The translations under genes and the position numbers were made by a program. A stretch of DNA of 64,000 bases, taken from Paracoccus sp. TOH (GTDB taxonomy: Bacteria > Pseudomonadota > Alphaproteobacteria > Rhodobacterales > Rhodobacteraceae). The notes below the pieces were generated by a model. The model ran no database searches and was not told the origin of the DNA. It was given only the letters and a program-made list of their open reading frames with translations. This document shows, piece by piece, positions 1-7,892 of this stretch; within the stretch, counting starts at the first letter, position 1; the number at the start of each line of letters is the position of its first letter. The stretch spans positions 434,001 to 498,000 of the forward strand of contig NZ_CP098362.1 in the NCBI RefSeq assembly GCF_030388245.1. The letters are read 5' to 3'.

Positions 1-755
1 ATCAGGAAACCGGCGCGATAGAGCAGCGGCACCTGGATCGGCTCGGCGATCAGGTAATTGAGGTAGTGCAGGCTCTGCGCCGAGACGCCGAGTGCCGGCA
101 GTTCGCGCAGGCCCTCGTTCTCGTCGAAACAGGGGGTCAGGAACTCGACCAGCGTCTGCTGCGCGCTCTGGCGCCAGCGCCAGACATGCTGGCCGTCGAC
201 CGAGGGCAGGGGGGCGAAGCTGAGGTCGCGGAACACCTCGGCCAGCGGCTCGGTTACCTGGTCGCCAAGGGCGATGGACAGCCGCTCGAAGCTGGCAATG
301 TCCACGTCGTCGGTCATCGCCGCCTGGTCGAAGCCGATGCGCACGCCCAGCTCTCCCTCGTAGCAGCGAAAGGCCTGCGTCCCGATCAGCGTGCCGCCCA
401 GCCGGAACACGCCGCTGCGCGCCATGGCCGAGATCACCTGGCCCGAACCGCGATCGGTCATCAGGCAGCCCTCGGCCCGCAGGATGCGCATCAAGCGCGA
501 GCGTTCGGCCTGACTTTGCTTTTCGGCGGCGCGGATGCGTTCGGCGCGTTCAAGCCGGGTGCGCAGTTCGGGGTTGTCCTCGCCGATATAGCGGTCGACG
601 GTCTGGTCGCCGATGCGGAAATGGTCGTACCAATAGGATTTCTGACCGACCTTCTTCAGCCGCGGCGTGCCGCGCAACTCGCCCACCGCCGCATCCCGCA
701 GATGCCGCAGCAGGTCGGTCCAGGCGGCAACGGCCACCGGCGAGAGATCCTTCAT
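1..755 (-). CDS. GSU2403-fold nucleotidyltransferase-like protein, 3' end cut by window edge
   Basis: The reading frame opens at ATG 753-755 and stays open to base 1, so about 251 N-terminal residues are visible and the C-terminus is missing. Residues 1-95 are basic and helical. A GGTLIGTQAF stretch (about 120-129) and the acidic triad TDDVDI (about 148-153) fit the nucleotidyltransferase fold of the GSU2403 family, with D149/D150 and D152 as candidate metal ligands. Members of this fold include minimal nucleotidyltransferases and toxin-like enzymes, and the substrate here is unknown. No clear Shine-Dalgarno precedes the ATG. The upstream DNA carries two palindromes, so the gene is probably repressed by a DNA-binding protein. 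Its natural neighbour beyond base 1 cannot be seen. Confidence 0.6.
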   Translation of the reverse strand, partial: MKDLSPVAVAAWTDLLRHLRDAAVGELRGTPRLKKVGQKSYWYDHFRIGDQTVDRYIGEDNPELRTRLERAERIRAAEKQSQAERSRLMRILRAEGCLMTDRGSGQVISAMARSGVFRLGGTLIGTQAFRCYEGELGVRIGFDQAAMTDDVDIASFERLSIALGDQVTEPLAEVFRDLSFAPLPSVDGQHVWRWRQSAQQTLVEFLTPCFDENEGLRELPALGVSAQSLHYLNYLIAEPIQVPLLYRAGFL

Positions 756-760
756 CGCGC

Positions 761-835
761 TTACCCCACGCTTCCCGATCTGTGGGGGGTATAGCATATT
801 GCTCCTTACCCCACAAACTTTTTATCGTGGGGTAA
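761..835 (-). promoter_or_regulatory. Paired inverted repeats upstream of the nucleotidyltransferase gene
   Basis: Bases 806-835 form a perfect inverted repeat: TTACCCCAC, a 12-nt spacer, then GTGGGGTAA. A second, imperfect copy lies at 761-791, with TTACCCCAC at 761-769 and GTGGGGGGTA at 782-791. The two left arms are exactly 45 bp apart. A TATGCT -10-like hexamer on the minus strand (793-798) lies between them. The arrangement suggests two operators flanking a promoter. The regulator is not identified. Confidence 0.55.
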
Positions 836-840
836 GGTCG

Positions 841-868
841 TGGCTGATGGCTGATGGCTGATGGCTGG
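841..868. repeat. 7-bp tandem repeat TGGCTGA x3 plus a degenerate unit
   Basis: Three exact copies of TGGCTGA followed by TGGCTGG lie between the nucleotidyltransferase promoter and the 3' end of minE. A slipped-strand origin is likely. No function is apparent. Confidence 0.8.
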
Positions 869-902
869 CGGTGGTCGGGGCAGGGCGCCCCGCCGGCTGC
901 GA

Positions 903-1178
903 TCAGCCAAGCCGCTTCAGCGCCGTCTTGCCGCTGCCCGGCATCTCGATATTGATCTCGAGGCTCGACAGGTCGTCGCTGCGTTCCAGCTTGATGTCGA
1001 CCGCATCGCCGTCGACATCCATATGGCGGCGGACCACCTCGAGGATGTCGCGCTGCAAAAGCGGCAGGAAATCGGGGCCGGAATTGCTGGTGCGCTCATG
1101 CGCAAGCAGGATCTGCAGACGCTCCTTGGCGGTCTGCGCCGAATTGGGCTTTCGCTGGCGGAACGAGAAACCGAACAT
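903..1178 (-). CDS. minE: Cell division topological specificity factor MinE
   Basis: The 91-residue protein has the usual MinE size. It starts MFGFSFRQRK, an N-terminal membrane/MinD-contact segment. The stretch AKERLQILLAHER (about residues 17-29) is the conserved anti-MinCD helix region, and the C-terminal half is the topological specificity domain. MinE stimulates the ATPase of MinD at the membrane and so drives the pole-to-pole oscillation that places the Z ring at midcell. The start lies 2 nt after the minD stop, so the gene is probably translationally coupled to it. It is the last gene of the minCDE operon. Confidence 0.95.
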   Translation of the reverse strand: MFGFSFRQRKPNSAQTAKERLQILLAHERTSNSGPDFLPLLQRDILEVVRRHMDVDGDAVDIKLERSDDLSSLEINIEMPGSGKTALKRLG

Positions 1179-1180
1179 GG

Positions 1181-2002
1181 TCAGGCCGTCCGTCCCAGCA
1201 GCCGCTGGAAGAAGCCGCGCCGCTGTTCGCCGGGATTGACCCGCATCTCGATCTGCTCGCCGACCAGCCGGCCGACGGCGTCCATGTAAGCCTTGCCGGC
1301 CGGTGATTTCTCGTCCAGCGACACCGGCGTGCCCTCGTTCGAGGCCTTCAGCACCGAGGTGCTTTCCGGAATGATGCCCAGAAGCGGGATGGCAAGGATT
1401 TCCAGCACGTCCTGCACGCTCATCATCTCGCCATTGGCCGAGCGGTTCTGGTCGAAGCGGGTCAGCAGCAGTTGCGCCTTGACTGCGCTGTCATCGCCCT
1501 TTTCCGCCAGGAAGGTCTTGGAGTTCAGTAGCCCCAGCACCCGGTCGCTGTCGCGCACCGACGACACTTCCGGGTTGGTGACCACCACCGCCTCGTCGGC
1601 GTAATACATCGCCAGATGCGCGCCGCGCTCGATCCCGGCCGGGCTGTCGCAGACGATATAGTCGAATTCCTCGCGCAGCTCGTCCAGCACCGTCTTGACG
1701 CCCTCGGTGGTCAGCGCGTCCTTGTCGCGGGTCTGCGAGGTCGGCAGGACATACAGGTTCTCCAGCCGCCGGTCCTTGATCAGCGCCTGCTTCAGCTTGG
1801 CGTCGCCCTGGATCACGTTGATGAAGTCGAAGACCACGCGGCGTTCGCAGCCCATGATCATGTCGAGGTTGCGCAGGCCCACGTCGAAATCGATCACGAC
1901 CGTCTTGTGTCCGCGCATGGCGAGACCCGCGGCGATGGCGGCAGAGGAGGTCGTCTTGCCGACGCCGCCCTTGCCCGAGGTGACTACGATAACCTTGCTC
2001 AC
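1181..2002 (-). CDS. minD: Septum site-determining protein MinD
   Basis: This 273-residue ParA/MinD ATPase has the deviant Walker A motif GKGGVGKTT at residues 10-18, with the signature Lys11 and catalytic Lys16. It ends in an amphipathic membrane-targeting helix (RRGFFQRLLGR, about 261-271). MinD dimerises on ATP at the inner membrane, recruits MinC to block FtsZ and is released by MinE. The start codon is GTG (2000-2002), supported by a GAAAGGAAA Shine-Dalgarno about 7 nt upstream. The gene lies between minC (23 nt upstream) and minE. Confidence 0.97.
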   Translation of the reverse strand: MSKVIVVTSGKGGVGKTTSSAAIAAGLAMRGHKTVVIDFDVGLRNLDMIMGCERRVVFDFINVIQGDAKLKQALIKDRRLENLYVLPTSQTRDKDALTTEGVKTVLDELREEFDYIVCDSPAGIERGAHLAMYYADEAVVVTNPEVSSVRDSDRVLGLLNSKTFLAEKGDDSAVKAQLLLTRFDQNRSANGEMMSVQDVLEILAIPLLGIIPESTSVLKASNEGTPVSLDEKSPAGKAYMDAVGRLVGEQIEMRVNPGEQRRGFFQRLLGRTA

Positions 2003-2025
2003 GAGCGTTTCCTTTCGATCATGGG

Positions 2026-2772
2026 TTATTTCAGCGATTCGATGCGCAGCCGCTCGCCGTCGAGCCAGACCTGCACCAGTTCCCGCGGCGTATCCGGCCC
2101 CAGATCCTCGCTGGTGCGGTAGAGCCCGGCGATGGCCAGCAATTCGGCATCCAGGGCGTGACAGAAGATCCGGGCCGAGCTGTCGCCGTTGACCCCGGCC
2201 AGGGCGCGGCCGCGCAGCCGGCCATAGACATGGATGTTGCCGGTGGCAATCACCTCGGCGCCCGAACTGACCGAGCCGACGATCACCAGGTCGCCGCGAT
2301 CCGCAAAGACCAGTTGCCCCGAGCGTACCGGCTGGGCGATGAGCTTCGAGGCCTGCGGCAATTCCTTGACCACCTGAACCGCCTCGGGGCGGCTGCCCTG
2401 GCGCGACACCCGTTCCAGCGGCACGTCGCGGCCGCCGGGCAGTGAAATCAGCCCGGCCATGGCCGCGGCCCGCGCCTGGGCGGCGGTGCCGCTCTGCACG
2501 CCGAAAACCGAGAGCTTGCGCGCGCGCAGGTCTGCGGTGAACTGCAGCAGCTCGTCGGCGCTGTCCATGCCCTCGGCCTGTTCCAGGTCGACGACCAGCG
2601 GAGCATTGTCAAAGAACAGCGGCGTCTGCGCCAGCCGTGCGTCGAGCGCGTCGAAGAAGCTCCGATCCGGCCGTCCGGTCAGATGCAGGGCCACCGCCGT
2701 GAAGAAGCGGCCGCGGATTTGTAATGGTCTCACGGTCGCGACTCGTTCGGTCGCGCGTTTGCCGGATTGCAT
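2026..2772 (-). CDS. minC: Septum site-determining protein MinC
   Basis: The chosen ATG at 2770-2772 gives 248 residues, the usual MinC size. The frame stays open to 2952, but the extra 60 Arg-rich residues do not resemble MinC and would begin directly on the likely -10 box. Residues 1-100 are the FtsZ-inhibiting N-domain. From about residue 145 the right-handed beta-helix C-domain begins, with the typical PVRSGQ entry and [16 protein letters not shown] repeats that bind MinD. First gene of the minCDE operon. The Shine-Dalgarno is weak (GAGA), and the leader from the predicted promoter is about 170 nt. Confidence 0.93.
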   Translation of the reverse strand: MQSGKRATERVATVRPLQIRGRFFTAVALHLTGRPDRSFFDALDARLAQTPLFFDNAPLVVDLEQAEGMDSADELLQFTADLRARKLSVFGVQSGTAAQARAAAMAGLISLPGGRDVPLERVSRQGSRPEAVQVVKELPQASKLIAQPVRSGQLVFADRGDLVIVGSVSSGAEVIATGNIHVYGRLRGRALAGVNGDSSARIFCHALDAELLAIAGLYRTSEDLGPDTPRELVQVWLDGERLRIESLK

Positions 2773-2952
2773 TCTCGTCTGCTCGGTTATGCTCGATTCT
2801 GTGCCGCGCTGGATTGCGGCGCTTTGATCCGTCTTCCTAATACGTCGAGACGGCAGCGTCCATGCGGTTCTGCCGCCGTTCACGATTTCGGCAGAGTCGC
2901 GCCGGCGTCCGGCACGCCTTGGGCGGGAATCCGTCATCCGGCGCCGGGACAT

Positions 2953-2991
2953 ATTTTATGACATAAGACGGATTATCCAAATATAATCCGT
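2953..2991 (-). promoter_or_regulatory. Probable minC promoter overlapped by a 24-bp palindrome
   Basis: Bases 2968-2991 form a perfect inverted repeat: ACGGATTAT, CCAAAT, ATAATCCGT. On the minus strand TTGGAT (2980-2975) and TAAAAT (2958-2953), 16 bp apart, make a sigma70-like promoter. The palindrome covers its -35 box, as an operator would. The AT-rich block contrasts with the surrounding GC-rich DNA. The binding protein is unknown, and a role for DNA to the right of the site is also possible. Confidence 0.5.
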
Positions 2992-3355
2992 AGAAGCAAA
3001 GTAGAGTTGTCGCCTCTGCCCTGATGGCTGACGCTGCTGCTGCGCGGTGCAGCGTGGCAGGCTTCGGGCTTGTTCTGATGAGCGAGCGCGAGCTTCGACG
3101 AACAAACGGGGGGACGAATGCCCTGCCGGGACGGGGTGCGCATGAAGATGCTCTCTCGTGCGCAGGACAAGGCGGATATGGCCAGGGGGCGCGTCACAAA
3201 GAAAAAGAAGGAGATGCGGGGGATCAATGCCCCAGGCTTGGGGCAGATCTTGCAGAACGCGCGGCTTGGCAGGCATGGTCCAAGAAGCAGGCCTATGTGA
3301 TCGGATATTCAGCCAGAATCCGCGATGGGGGTGGTCTTCCCGACCTGTCTGAGCG
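2992..3355. other. Intergenic region between the min operon and the EamA gene, no confident gene
   Basis: About 360 bp separate the min promoter from the 3' end of the EamA gene. The only frames are short. The least unlikely is a 60-residue Lys/Arg-rich frame on the plus strand at 3118-3300, with a KKKK run. It lacks a good Shine-Dalgarno and resembles nothing I recognise. I see no convincing terminator. Confidence 0.4.
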
Positions 3356-4216
3356 TCACGCGTATCGCCTGGCCCCGGCGACGCAGAGGACGACGATAAC
3401 GGCAGAGGCGATCATGGGCCAGGCGATGGGCTCGTGCAGCAAGAGCGCTGCCAGCAGGAAACCGAAGAAGGGCTGCAGAAGCTGCAGCTGCCCGACACCT
3501 GCAATGCCGCCGAGCGCGAGGCCGCGATACCAAAAGATGAAGCCGACCATCATGCTGAAGACCGAGACATAGGCAAGGCCGATCCAGGCCGGCGCGGTGA
3601 TCGGGGACCAGGCGCCGGGCAAGGTGAACAGCGCGATCGCCGCCATGACCGGCAGGGACAGCAGCAAGGCCCAGGAGATGACCTGCCAGCCGCCGAGTCG
3701 GCGCGACAGCGCGGCGCCCTCGGCATAGCCAAGGCCGCAGGCCAGGATTGCGGCGATCATCAGCAGGTCGCCCGCCGGCGTGCCGCCGCCGCTGCCATGA
3801 AGCGCGAAGCCCGCGACCGCCACTGCGCCGATCACCGCGAAGACCCAGAAGGCGGGCTCGGGCCGCTCGCCACCCCGCAGAACGCCGAAGATTGAGGTCG
3901 CCAGCGGCAGCATCCCGACGAAGACGATGGAATGCGCCGCGGTGATGTGCTGCAGCGCCAGCGCGGTCAGCAGCGGAAAGCCCAGAACGACGCCGAAGGC
4001 GACCAGCGCCAGCGAAAGAAGGTCGCGGCGTTCCGGCAGCGGCTGACGGAACGCGGCCAGGAAGGCCGCCCCCAGCAGCGCGGCGATCACCGCACGGGCC
4101 GAGGTCAGGAAGATCGGCGAGAAATCCGCCACGGCGACGCGGGTGGCCGGCAACGACCCGCTGAAGATGATGACGCCCAAGAGGCCGCTGCCCCAACCCG
4201 CCGTTCCGCGTTCCAT
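3356..4216 (-). CDS. EamA/DMT-family inner-membrane transporter
   Basis: A 286-residue protein made of about ten short hydrophobic helices arranged as two EamA repeats, the standard size and layout of drug/metabolite transporters. The second repeat includes the typical PVMAAIALFTLPGAW and VFSMMVGFIFWYRGLA stretches. The start at 4216 follows a strong AAGGGGA Shine-Dalgarno; upstream in-frame starts are not supported. It is transcribed divergently from a MocR regulator, and such pairs commonly link the regulator to export or uptake of an amino-acid- or vitamin-B6-related compound. The actual substrate cannot be told from the sequence. Confidence 0.85.
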   Translation of the reverse strand: MERGTAGWGSGLLGVIIFSGSLPATRVAVADFSPIFLTSARAVIAALLGAAFLAAFRQPLPERRDLLSLALVAFGVVLGFPLLTALALQHITAAHSIVFVGMLPLATSIFGVLRGGERPEPAFWVFAVIGAVAVAGFALHGSGGGTPAGDLLMIAAILACGLGYAEGAALSRRLGGWQVISWALLLSLPVMAAIALFTLPGAWSPITAPAWIGLAYVSVFSMMVGFIFWYRGLALGGIAGVGQLQLLQPFFGFLLAALLLHEPIAWPMIASAVIVVLCVAGARRYA

Positions 4217-4340
4217 GTGATCCCCTTGCATTTTCAGCGTCGTGCATAGCGATCCGGTGCTGGCCAAGACAGGAACAGCACAATACAATTCACGAAAACC
4301 GTATAGGCGACATGACCGATACAGTTGGGAGGTAAGGCGG
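4217..4340. promoter_or_regulatory. Divergent EamA/MocR control region with a direct-repeat candidate site
   Basis: The 124-bp divergent region holds two similar direct repeats on the plus strand, ATACAATT (4283-4290) and ATACAGTT (4319-4326), 36 bp apart. MocR-type regulators often bind direct repeats, so these are candidates, but the match is short and could be chance. Confidence 0.25.
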
Positions 4341-5738
4341 ATGGCGAAGGATCGGGGACTTACGCGGACCGAGGCGCTGATGGATGCCGTCCGCGCGCGG
4401 ATCGCGAACCGGGCTCTGGCGCCCGGTGATCGCCTGCCCTCGGTCCGGGGCTTCGCGAGGACCATGGGCGTGTCGCCCTTTACCGTGGTCGAGGCTTACG
4501 GCCGGCTAGAGGCCGAGGGGATCATCCGCGCCCGGCGCGGCTCGGGCTTTTATGTGACCGGGGCCGACCTGCCGCCGATGGCCCTGGCCGGGATGGGGCC
4601 GACCCGCGAACGCGACGTCGATCCCTTCTGGGTCTCGCGTCAGTCGCTGGACGCCGACGCCTCGGTCCTGAAGCCGGGCTGCGGCTGGCTGCCGGCGGAC
4701 TGGATGCCGCAGGGCGCGATCCGCAAGGGGTTGCGGGCGCTGGCCCGCACCGATGACGCCGCGCTGGCTGATTATGGCAGCACGCGCGGCGCGCCCGCCT
4801 TGCGGCGGTTGCTGTTGGGCCGCTTCGCCGACGAGGGCATCGCCGCCACGATGGATCATGTCCTGCTGACCGGCTCGGGGACGCAGGCCATCGACCTGAT
4901 CTGCCGGCTGCTCTTGCGGCCCGGTGATACGGTGCTGGTCGACGATCCCTGCTATTTCAATTTCCAGGCTCTGCTGCGCGCGCATCAGGCGCGGGTGGTC
5001 GGCGTCCCCTTCGCGCCCTCGGGGCCCGACGTTTCCGCCTTCGAACACGCTCTCGTCCGCGAAAATCCGCGCCTCTACATCACCAATTCGGCACTGCACA
5101 ACCCGACCGGCGCCAGCCTTTCGCCGCAGACCGCGCATCGGGTGCTCAGCGCGGCCTCGGCCCACGGGCTGACCATCGTCGAGGACGACATCTTCGCGGA
5201 TTTCGAGCCGGCGCCGTCGCCGCGTCTTGCGGTGCTGGATGGGCTGAACCGCGTCATCAGGATCGGCAGCTTCTCGAAGACGCTGTCGGCTTCCGTGCGC
5301 TGCGGCTATATCGCGGCGCGGCCGGACTGGATCGAGGGGCTGGCCGATTTGCAGGTCGCGACCAGTTTCGGCGGTCCCAGCCCGGTTGCGACCGAACTGA
5401 TCGCGGGCGTCCTGGCCGGCGGCACCTATCGCAAGCATATGGACGAGTTGCGCCAGCGGCTGGCCCGCGCCCGGAAGGATGCGGCGGACCGGCTGCAACC
5501 GCTGGGCCTGGTGCCCTGGACCATGCCGCGCGGCGGCTTCTACCTGTGGTGCCGCCTGCCCGGCGGCCATGATTCCGCCGCCATCGCGCGGCGTTGCATG
5601 GCGGAAGGCGTCGTGCTGGCGCCGGGAAATGTGTTCAGCGTCTCGCAATCGGCCGGCGGCTTCCTGCGCTTCAACGTCGCGCAATTGGACGCCGCGCGGA
5701 TTTTCTCAGTGCTTCAGGCGGCTATCAGCGAAACATGA
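4341..5738 (+). CDS. MocR/PdxR-type GntR-family regulator with aminotransferase domain
   Basis: The protein of 465 residues begins with a winged-helix GntR domain (about 1-75, with LPSVRGFARTMGVSPFTVVEAY as recognition region). A fold-type I aminotransferase-like domain follows. The PLP-binding lysine is K313 in SFSKTLS. Members bind PLP and usually control B6 synthesis, GABA use or a linked transporter. The start at 4341 has a GGGAGGTAAGG Shine-Dalgarno; the frame is open for 33 codons upstream without support. It is divergent from the EamA transporter, which is its most likely target. Confidence 0.9.
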   Translation: MAKDRGLTRTEALMDAVRARIANRALAPGDRLPSVRGFARTMGVSPFTVVEAYGRLEAEGIIRARRGSGFYVTGADLPPMALAGMGPTRERDVDPFWVSRQSLDADASVLKPGCGWLPADWMPQGAIRKGLRALARTDDAALADYGSTRGAPALRRLLLGRFADEGIAATMDHVLLTGSGTQAIDLICRLLLRPGDTVLVDDPCYFNFQALLRAHQARVVGVPFAPSGPDVSAFEHALVRENPRLYITNSALHNPTGASLSPQTAHRVLSAASAHGLTIVEDDIFADFEPAPSPRLAVLDGLNRVIRIGSFSKTLSASVRCGYIAARPDWIEGLADLQVATSFGGPSPVATELIAGVLAGGTYRKHMDELRQRLARARKDAADRLQPLGLVPWTMPRGGFYLWCRLPGGHDSAAIARRCMAEGVVLAPGNVFSVSQSAGGFLRFNVAQLDAARIFSVLQAAISET

Positions 5739-5770
5739 CACAAGGGCGGTGAAGAAACCTCGTCCGCGAT

Positions 5771-5856
5771 GCCTGGGGTCAGGGCCCATTGATCTGTCAT
5801 ATCCAGAAGATGACGGTTGCAGCGAGGGCTGAAGTCGACGGATCCTGACCCCAGGC
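5771..5856. repeat. 13-bp perfect inverted repeat pair enclosing 60 bp
   Basis: GCCTGGGGTCAGG (5771-5783) and CCTGACCCCAGGC (5844-5856) are exact inverted copies, 60 bp apart, in the gap between the convergent MocR and amidohydrolase genes. The size and terminal inverted repeats would suit a miniature inverted-repeat element or the remnant ends of an insertion sequence. No flanking target duplication is obvious. A long-range hairpin is the alternative. Confidence 0.5.
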
Positions 5857-5863
5857 GCGCCGA

Positions 5864-5918
5864 CCGGCCTGAGGGCCGGCGCGGCGACAATTCCGGGGAT
5901 GGCCCCGGTTGTTGCCGC
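5864..5918. terminator. Two hairpins between convergent genes
   Basis: CCGGCC-TGAG-GGCCGG (5864-5879) is followed by a larger hairpin at 5881-5918. The larger one pairs GCGGC/GCCGC, ACAA/TTGT and CCGGGG/CCCCGG around a 4-nt loop. They lie 17 bp past the amidohydrolase stop and could end both converging transcripts. There is no clean T run. Confidence 0.5.
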
Positions 5919-5934
5919 CGTGCCGGGTGGGCCG

Positions 5935-7713
5935 TCAAAGATGCGAATGGGACACCGTCAGGGCGTGCTCCAGTGCCACGCGCATGAAGCCCGTATCGTC
6001 GGCGGGCCGCATGTTCCGCTGTGGCATCAGTGAGGCCCGTTTTTCCGGCTGCCCGGCGGGCAGCACTCGGCCTTCCATCACCGTGCCCCAGACGCCGATG
6101 TCCCTGAGGGCCTTCGGCTCGACCTCCAGCGGGTTCGCGTCGAGGATCGTCAGGTTCGCGCGCTTGCCGGGGACGATGCTGCCGATCTCGTCCTCCATCT
6201 TCAGCGAATAGGCTGCTTCGATGGTCACGCCACGCAGCGCATCCTCGACCGAAACGACTTGCTCGGGTGCTGCGACGCGCCCCGAAGCGGTGATGCGGTT
6301 GACCGCGCACCACATCAGGAACAGCGGGTCGCAGGGCGCCATGGGCATATCGGAATGAAGCGACCACCGGATGCCGGCTTTGGTCAGGTCGCCCAGACGA
6401 ACCATGGAATCCGCCCGCTCGGGGCCAAGGCCCACCTTGGAATACTGGTCCGACAGCGCGGTGACGTAATAGGGATTGCCGCTGACGATGGCGCCCAACG
6501 CCTTGATCCGCTGCACCTGATCCGGGGCGCTGACCGCGAAATGCACGATGACCGTGCGGTGGTCGTAACGCGGGTTGCGGCGCAGGTTCGCCTCAAGCGT
6601 GTCGAGCACCCGGTCAAGCCCGGCATCGCCATTGACATGGACATGGATCTGATAGCCCGCGTCCCAGAAGATCCGGAAGGCGCGATTGAACAGATCCTCA
6701 TCCATCATCCATTCGCCATGATGGTCGTCGAGATAGGGATCGCGCACTTGCATGAGCTGCGAATAGATCGCGCCGTCGGCGAACAGCTTGGCCTGCCGGG
6801 GCGCCAGGCTGGTCATGCCGCCATACCAGGGCGCCATCGCCTCGGCCGCCGCGACGACCTCGGCATCGTCCTCATGCGCGGCGGTGACGGTCTTGGCATC
6901 CACCATGAAGGACCAGCGGAACGGCATGTCGGGGCTGGAGAAGATCGCGTTTACGCCGTCCTGAACCGCTTTCGAGACGATCCCGCCCGGCTCGTTGCCG
7001 AAGGTGATCCCCTTGCCGTGCATGTAGGCGCGCGAGATTTCCAGCCCGACCTGCAGCCGCTCGGGCGAGGCGGCAAACGGGGCGATGTTCGGCAGAACGG
7101 CGAAGATGCCCTGTTCCCAGAAATGCCCTTCCTCGAAATTGGACTGCTTGCGTGCGGATTCGGCGAAGCCATCGACGACTTCCTGCGTCAAGCCGCCCGC
7201 CTCGAGGGCCGCGCTGTTCATGAACATCTCGTGGCAGGACCGTCCCCAGACGAAGATCGGGCGGTCCTTGCTGATCGCGTCAAGCTCGGCCTTGGTGAGC
7301 GGTCCGTAGAAAGCCGGATGATAGCCCCAGCTCAGCACCGGCTCCTTGGGATCGGTGCGTGCGTTCACCGCCTTCGTCAGCCGGTCGATGAAATCCTGCT
7401 TGTCCTTCACGGCCGGGACGGTGCCAGAGGGCAGAACCCAGTCCTCGATCGAGAGGATTTCCGACGACATCGACAGAGCGGCAAGGACGGGATGGTCATG
7501 CTGGGCGATGAAGCCGGGGATGATGACCTTGTCGGCAAAGCGGTCATCGACCCGATGAGGCCGATCTCCGACGGTCTGTTGGACCTCGTCCAAAGAGCCG
7601 ACGGCAAGGATACGGTCGCCCGCCACGGCGATGGCCTTTGCGCTGGGACGGTCTGGATCGAGGGTGACGATCTCACGCGCCTGGTAGATCGTCGCCTCGG
7701 GCGCGGAGTTCAT
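5935..7713 (-). CDS. Amidohydrolase family 3 (YtcJ/NfdA-like), separated by frame from its signal peptide
   Basis: From ATG 7713 the frame encodes 592 residues of a complete amidohydrolase-3 domain. The beta-sandwich start TIYQAREIVTLDPDRPSAKA is followed by the metal-binding HxH in PGFIAQHDHP, the HVHVNGDAG region, and the late LHSDMPMAP aspartate motif. It hydrolyses C-N bonds of an unknown substrate. A GTG at 7725 in the same frame is an alternative start, with a TGA directly upstream. A good promoter, a strong Shine-Dalgarno and a Tat signal peptide all lie just upstream in another frame (start 7831). The gene is therefore probably frameshifted, or makes a cytoplasmic form. Confidence 0.75.
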   Translation of the reverse strand: MNSAPEATIYQAREIVTLDPDRPSAKAIAVAGDRILAVGSLDEVQQTVGDRPHRVDDRFADKVIIPGFIAQHDHPVLAALSMSSEILSIEDWVLPSGTVPAVKDKQDFIDRLTKAVNARTDPKEPVLSWGYHPAFYGPLTKAELDAISKDRPIFVWGRSCHEMFMNSAALEAGGLTQEVVDGFAESARKQSNFEEGHFWEQGIFAVLPNIAPFAASPERLQVGLEISRAYMHGKGITFGNEPGGIVSKAVQDGVNAIFSSPDMPFRWSFMVDAKTVTAAHEDDAEVVAAAEAMAPWYGGMTSLAPRQAKLFADGAIYSQLMQVRDPYLDDHHGEWMMDEDLFNRAFRIFWDAGYQIHVHVNGDAGLDRVLDTLEANLRRNPRYDHRTVIVHFAVSAPDQVQRIKALGAIVSGNPYYVTALSDQYSKVGLGPERADSMVRLGDLTKAGIRWSLHSDMPMAPCDPLFLMWCAVNRITASGRVAAPEQVVSVEDALRGVTIEAAYSLKMEDEIGSIVPGKRANLTILDANPLEVEPKALRDIGVWGTVMEGRVLPAGQPEKRASLMPQRNMRPADDTGFMRVALEHALTVSHSHL

Positions 7714-7831
7714 GAGGAGTCCCACATCCCGTCAGAGATTTTGTCTGACCGAAGGCTCGGGCGACAGGACCCAGCAATGCAATGCCAGCGACGCCCCCCA
7801 ACAGGATGCTTCTGCGTGTAACGAGGGTCAT
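7714..7831 (-). pseudogene. Out-of-frame Tat signal peptide of the amidohydrolase
   Basis: ATG 7829-7831 follows GAAGGAGC, an excellent Shine-Dalgarno. The frame starts with about 30 residues carrying TRRSILLGG, then a hydrophobic segment GIALLGPVA and ARAFGQ: a twin-arginine signal peptide. This frame differs by one base from the amidohydrolase frame and runs on into meaningless codons. Family members with exported forms carry such a peptide directly before the metal-binding domain. A single-base indel at about 7700-7735 is the simplest explanation; a sequencing error must be considered. Confidence 0.6.
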
Positions 7832-7864
7832 AATGATGCTCCTTCTCGCCCCCTAAATGCGGCA

Positions 7865-7892
7865 AGCGTAACACAGGCTTTAACCGAATCAA
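7865..7892 (-). promoter_or_regulatory. Candidate sigma70 promoter of the amidohydrolase
   Basis: On the minus strand TTGATT (7892-7887) and TACGCT (7870-7865) are separated by 16 bp. They lie about 34 nt before the signal-peptide ATG at 7831. This supports 7831 as the native start. Confidence 0.4.

Noticed and set aside
2773..2952. Longer MinC starting near 2952
   Set aside because: The added residues are Arg-rich and not MinC-like, and the start would touch the predicted -10 box.
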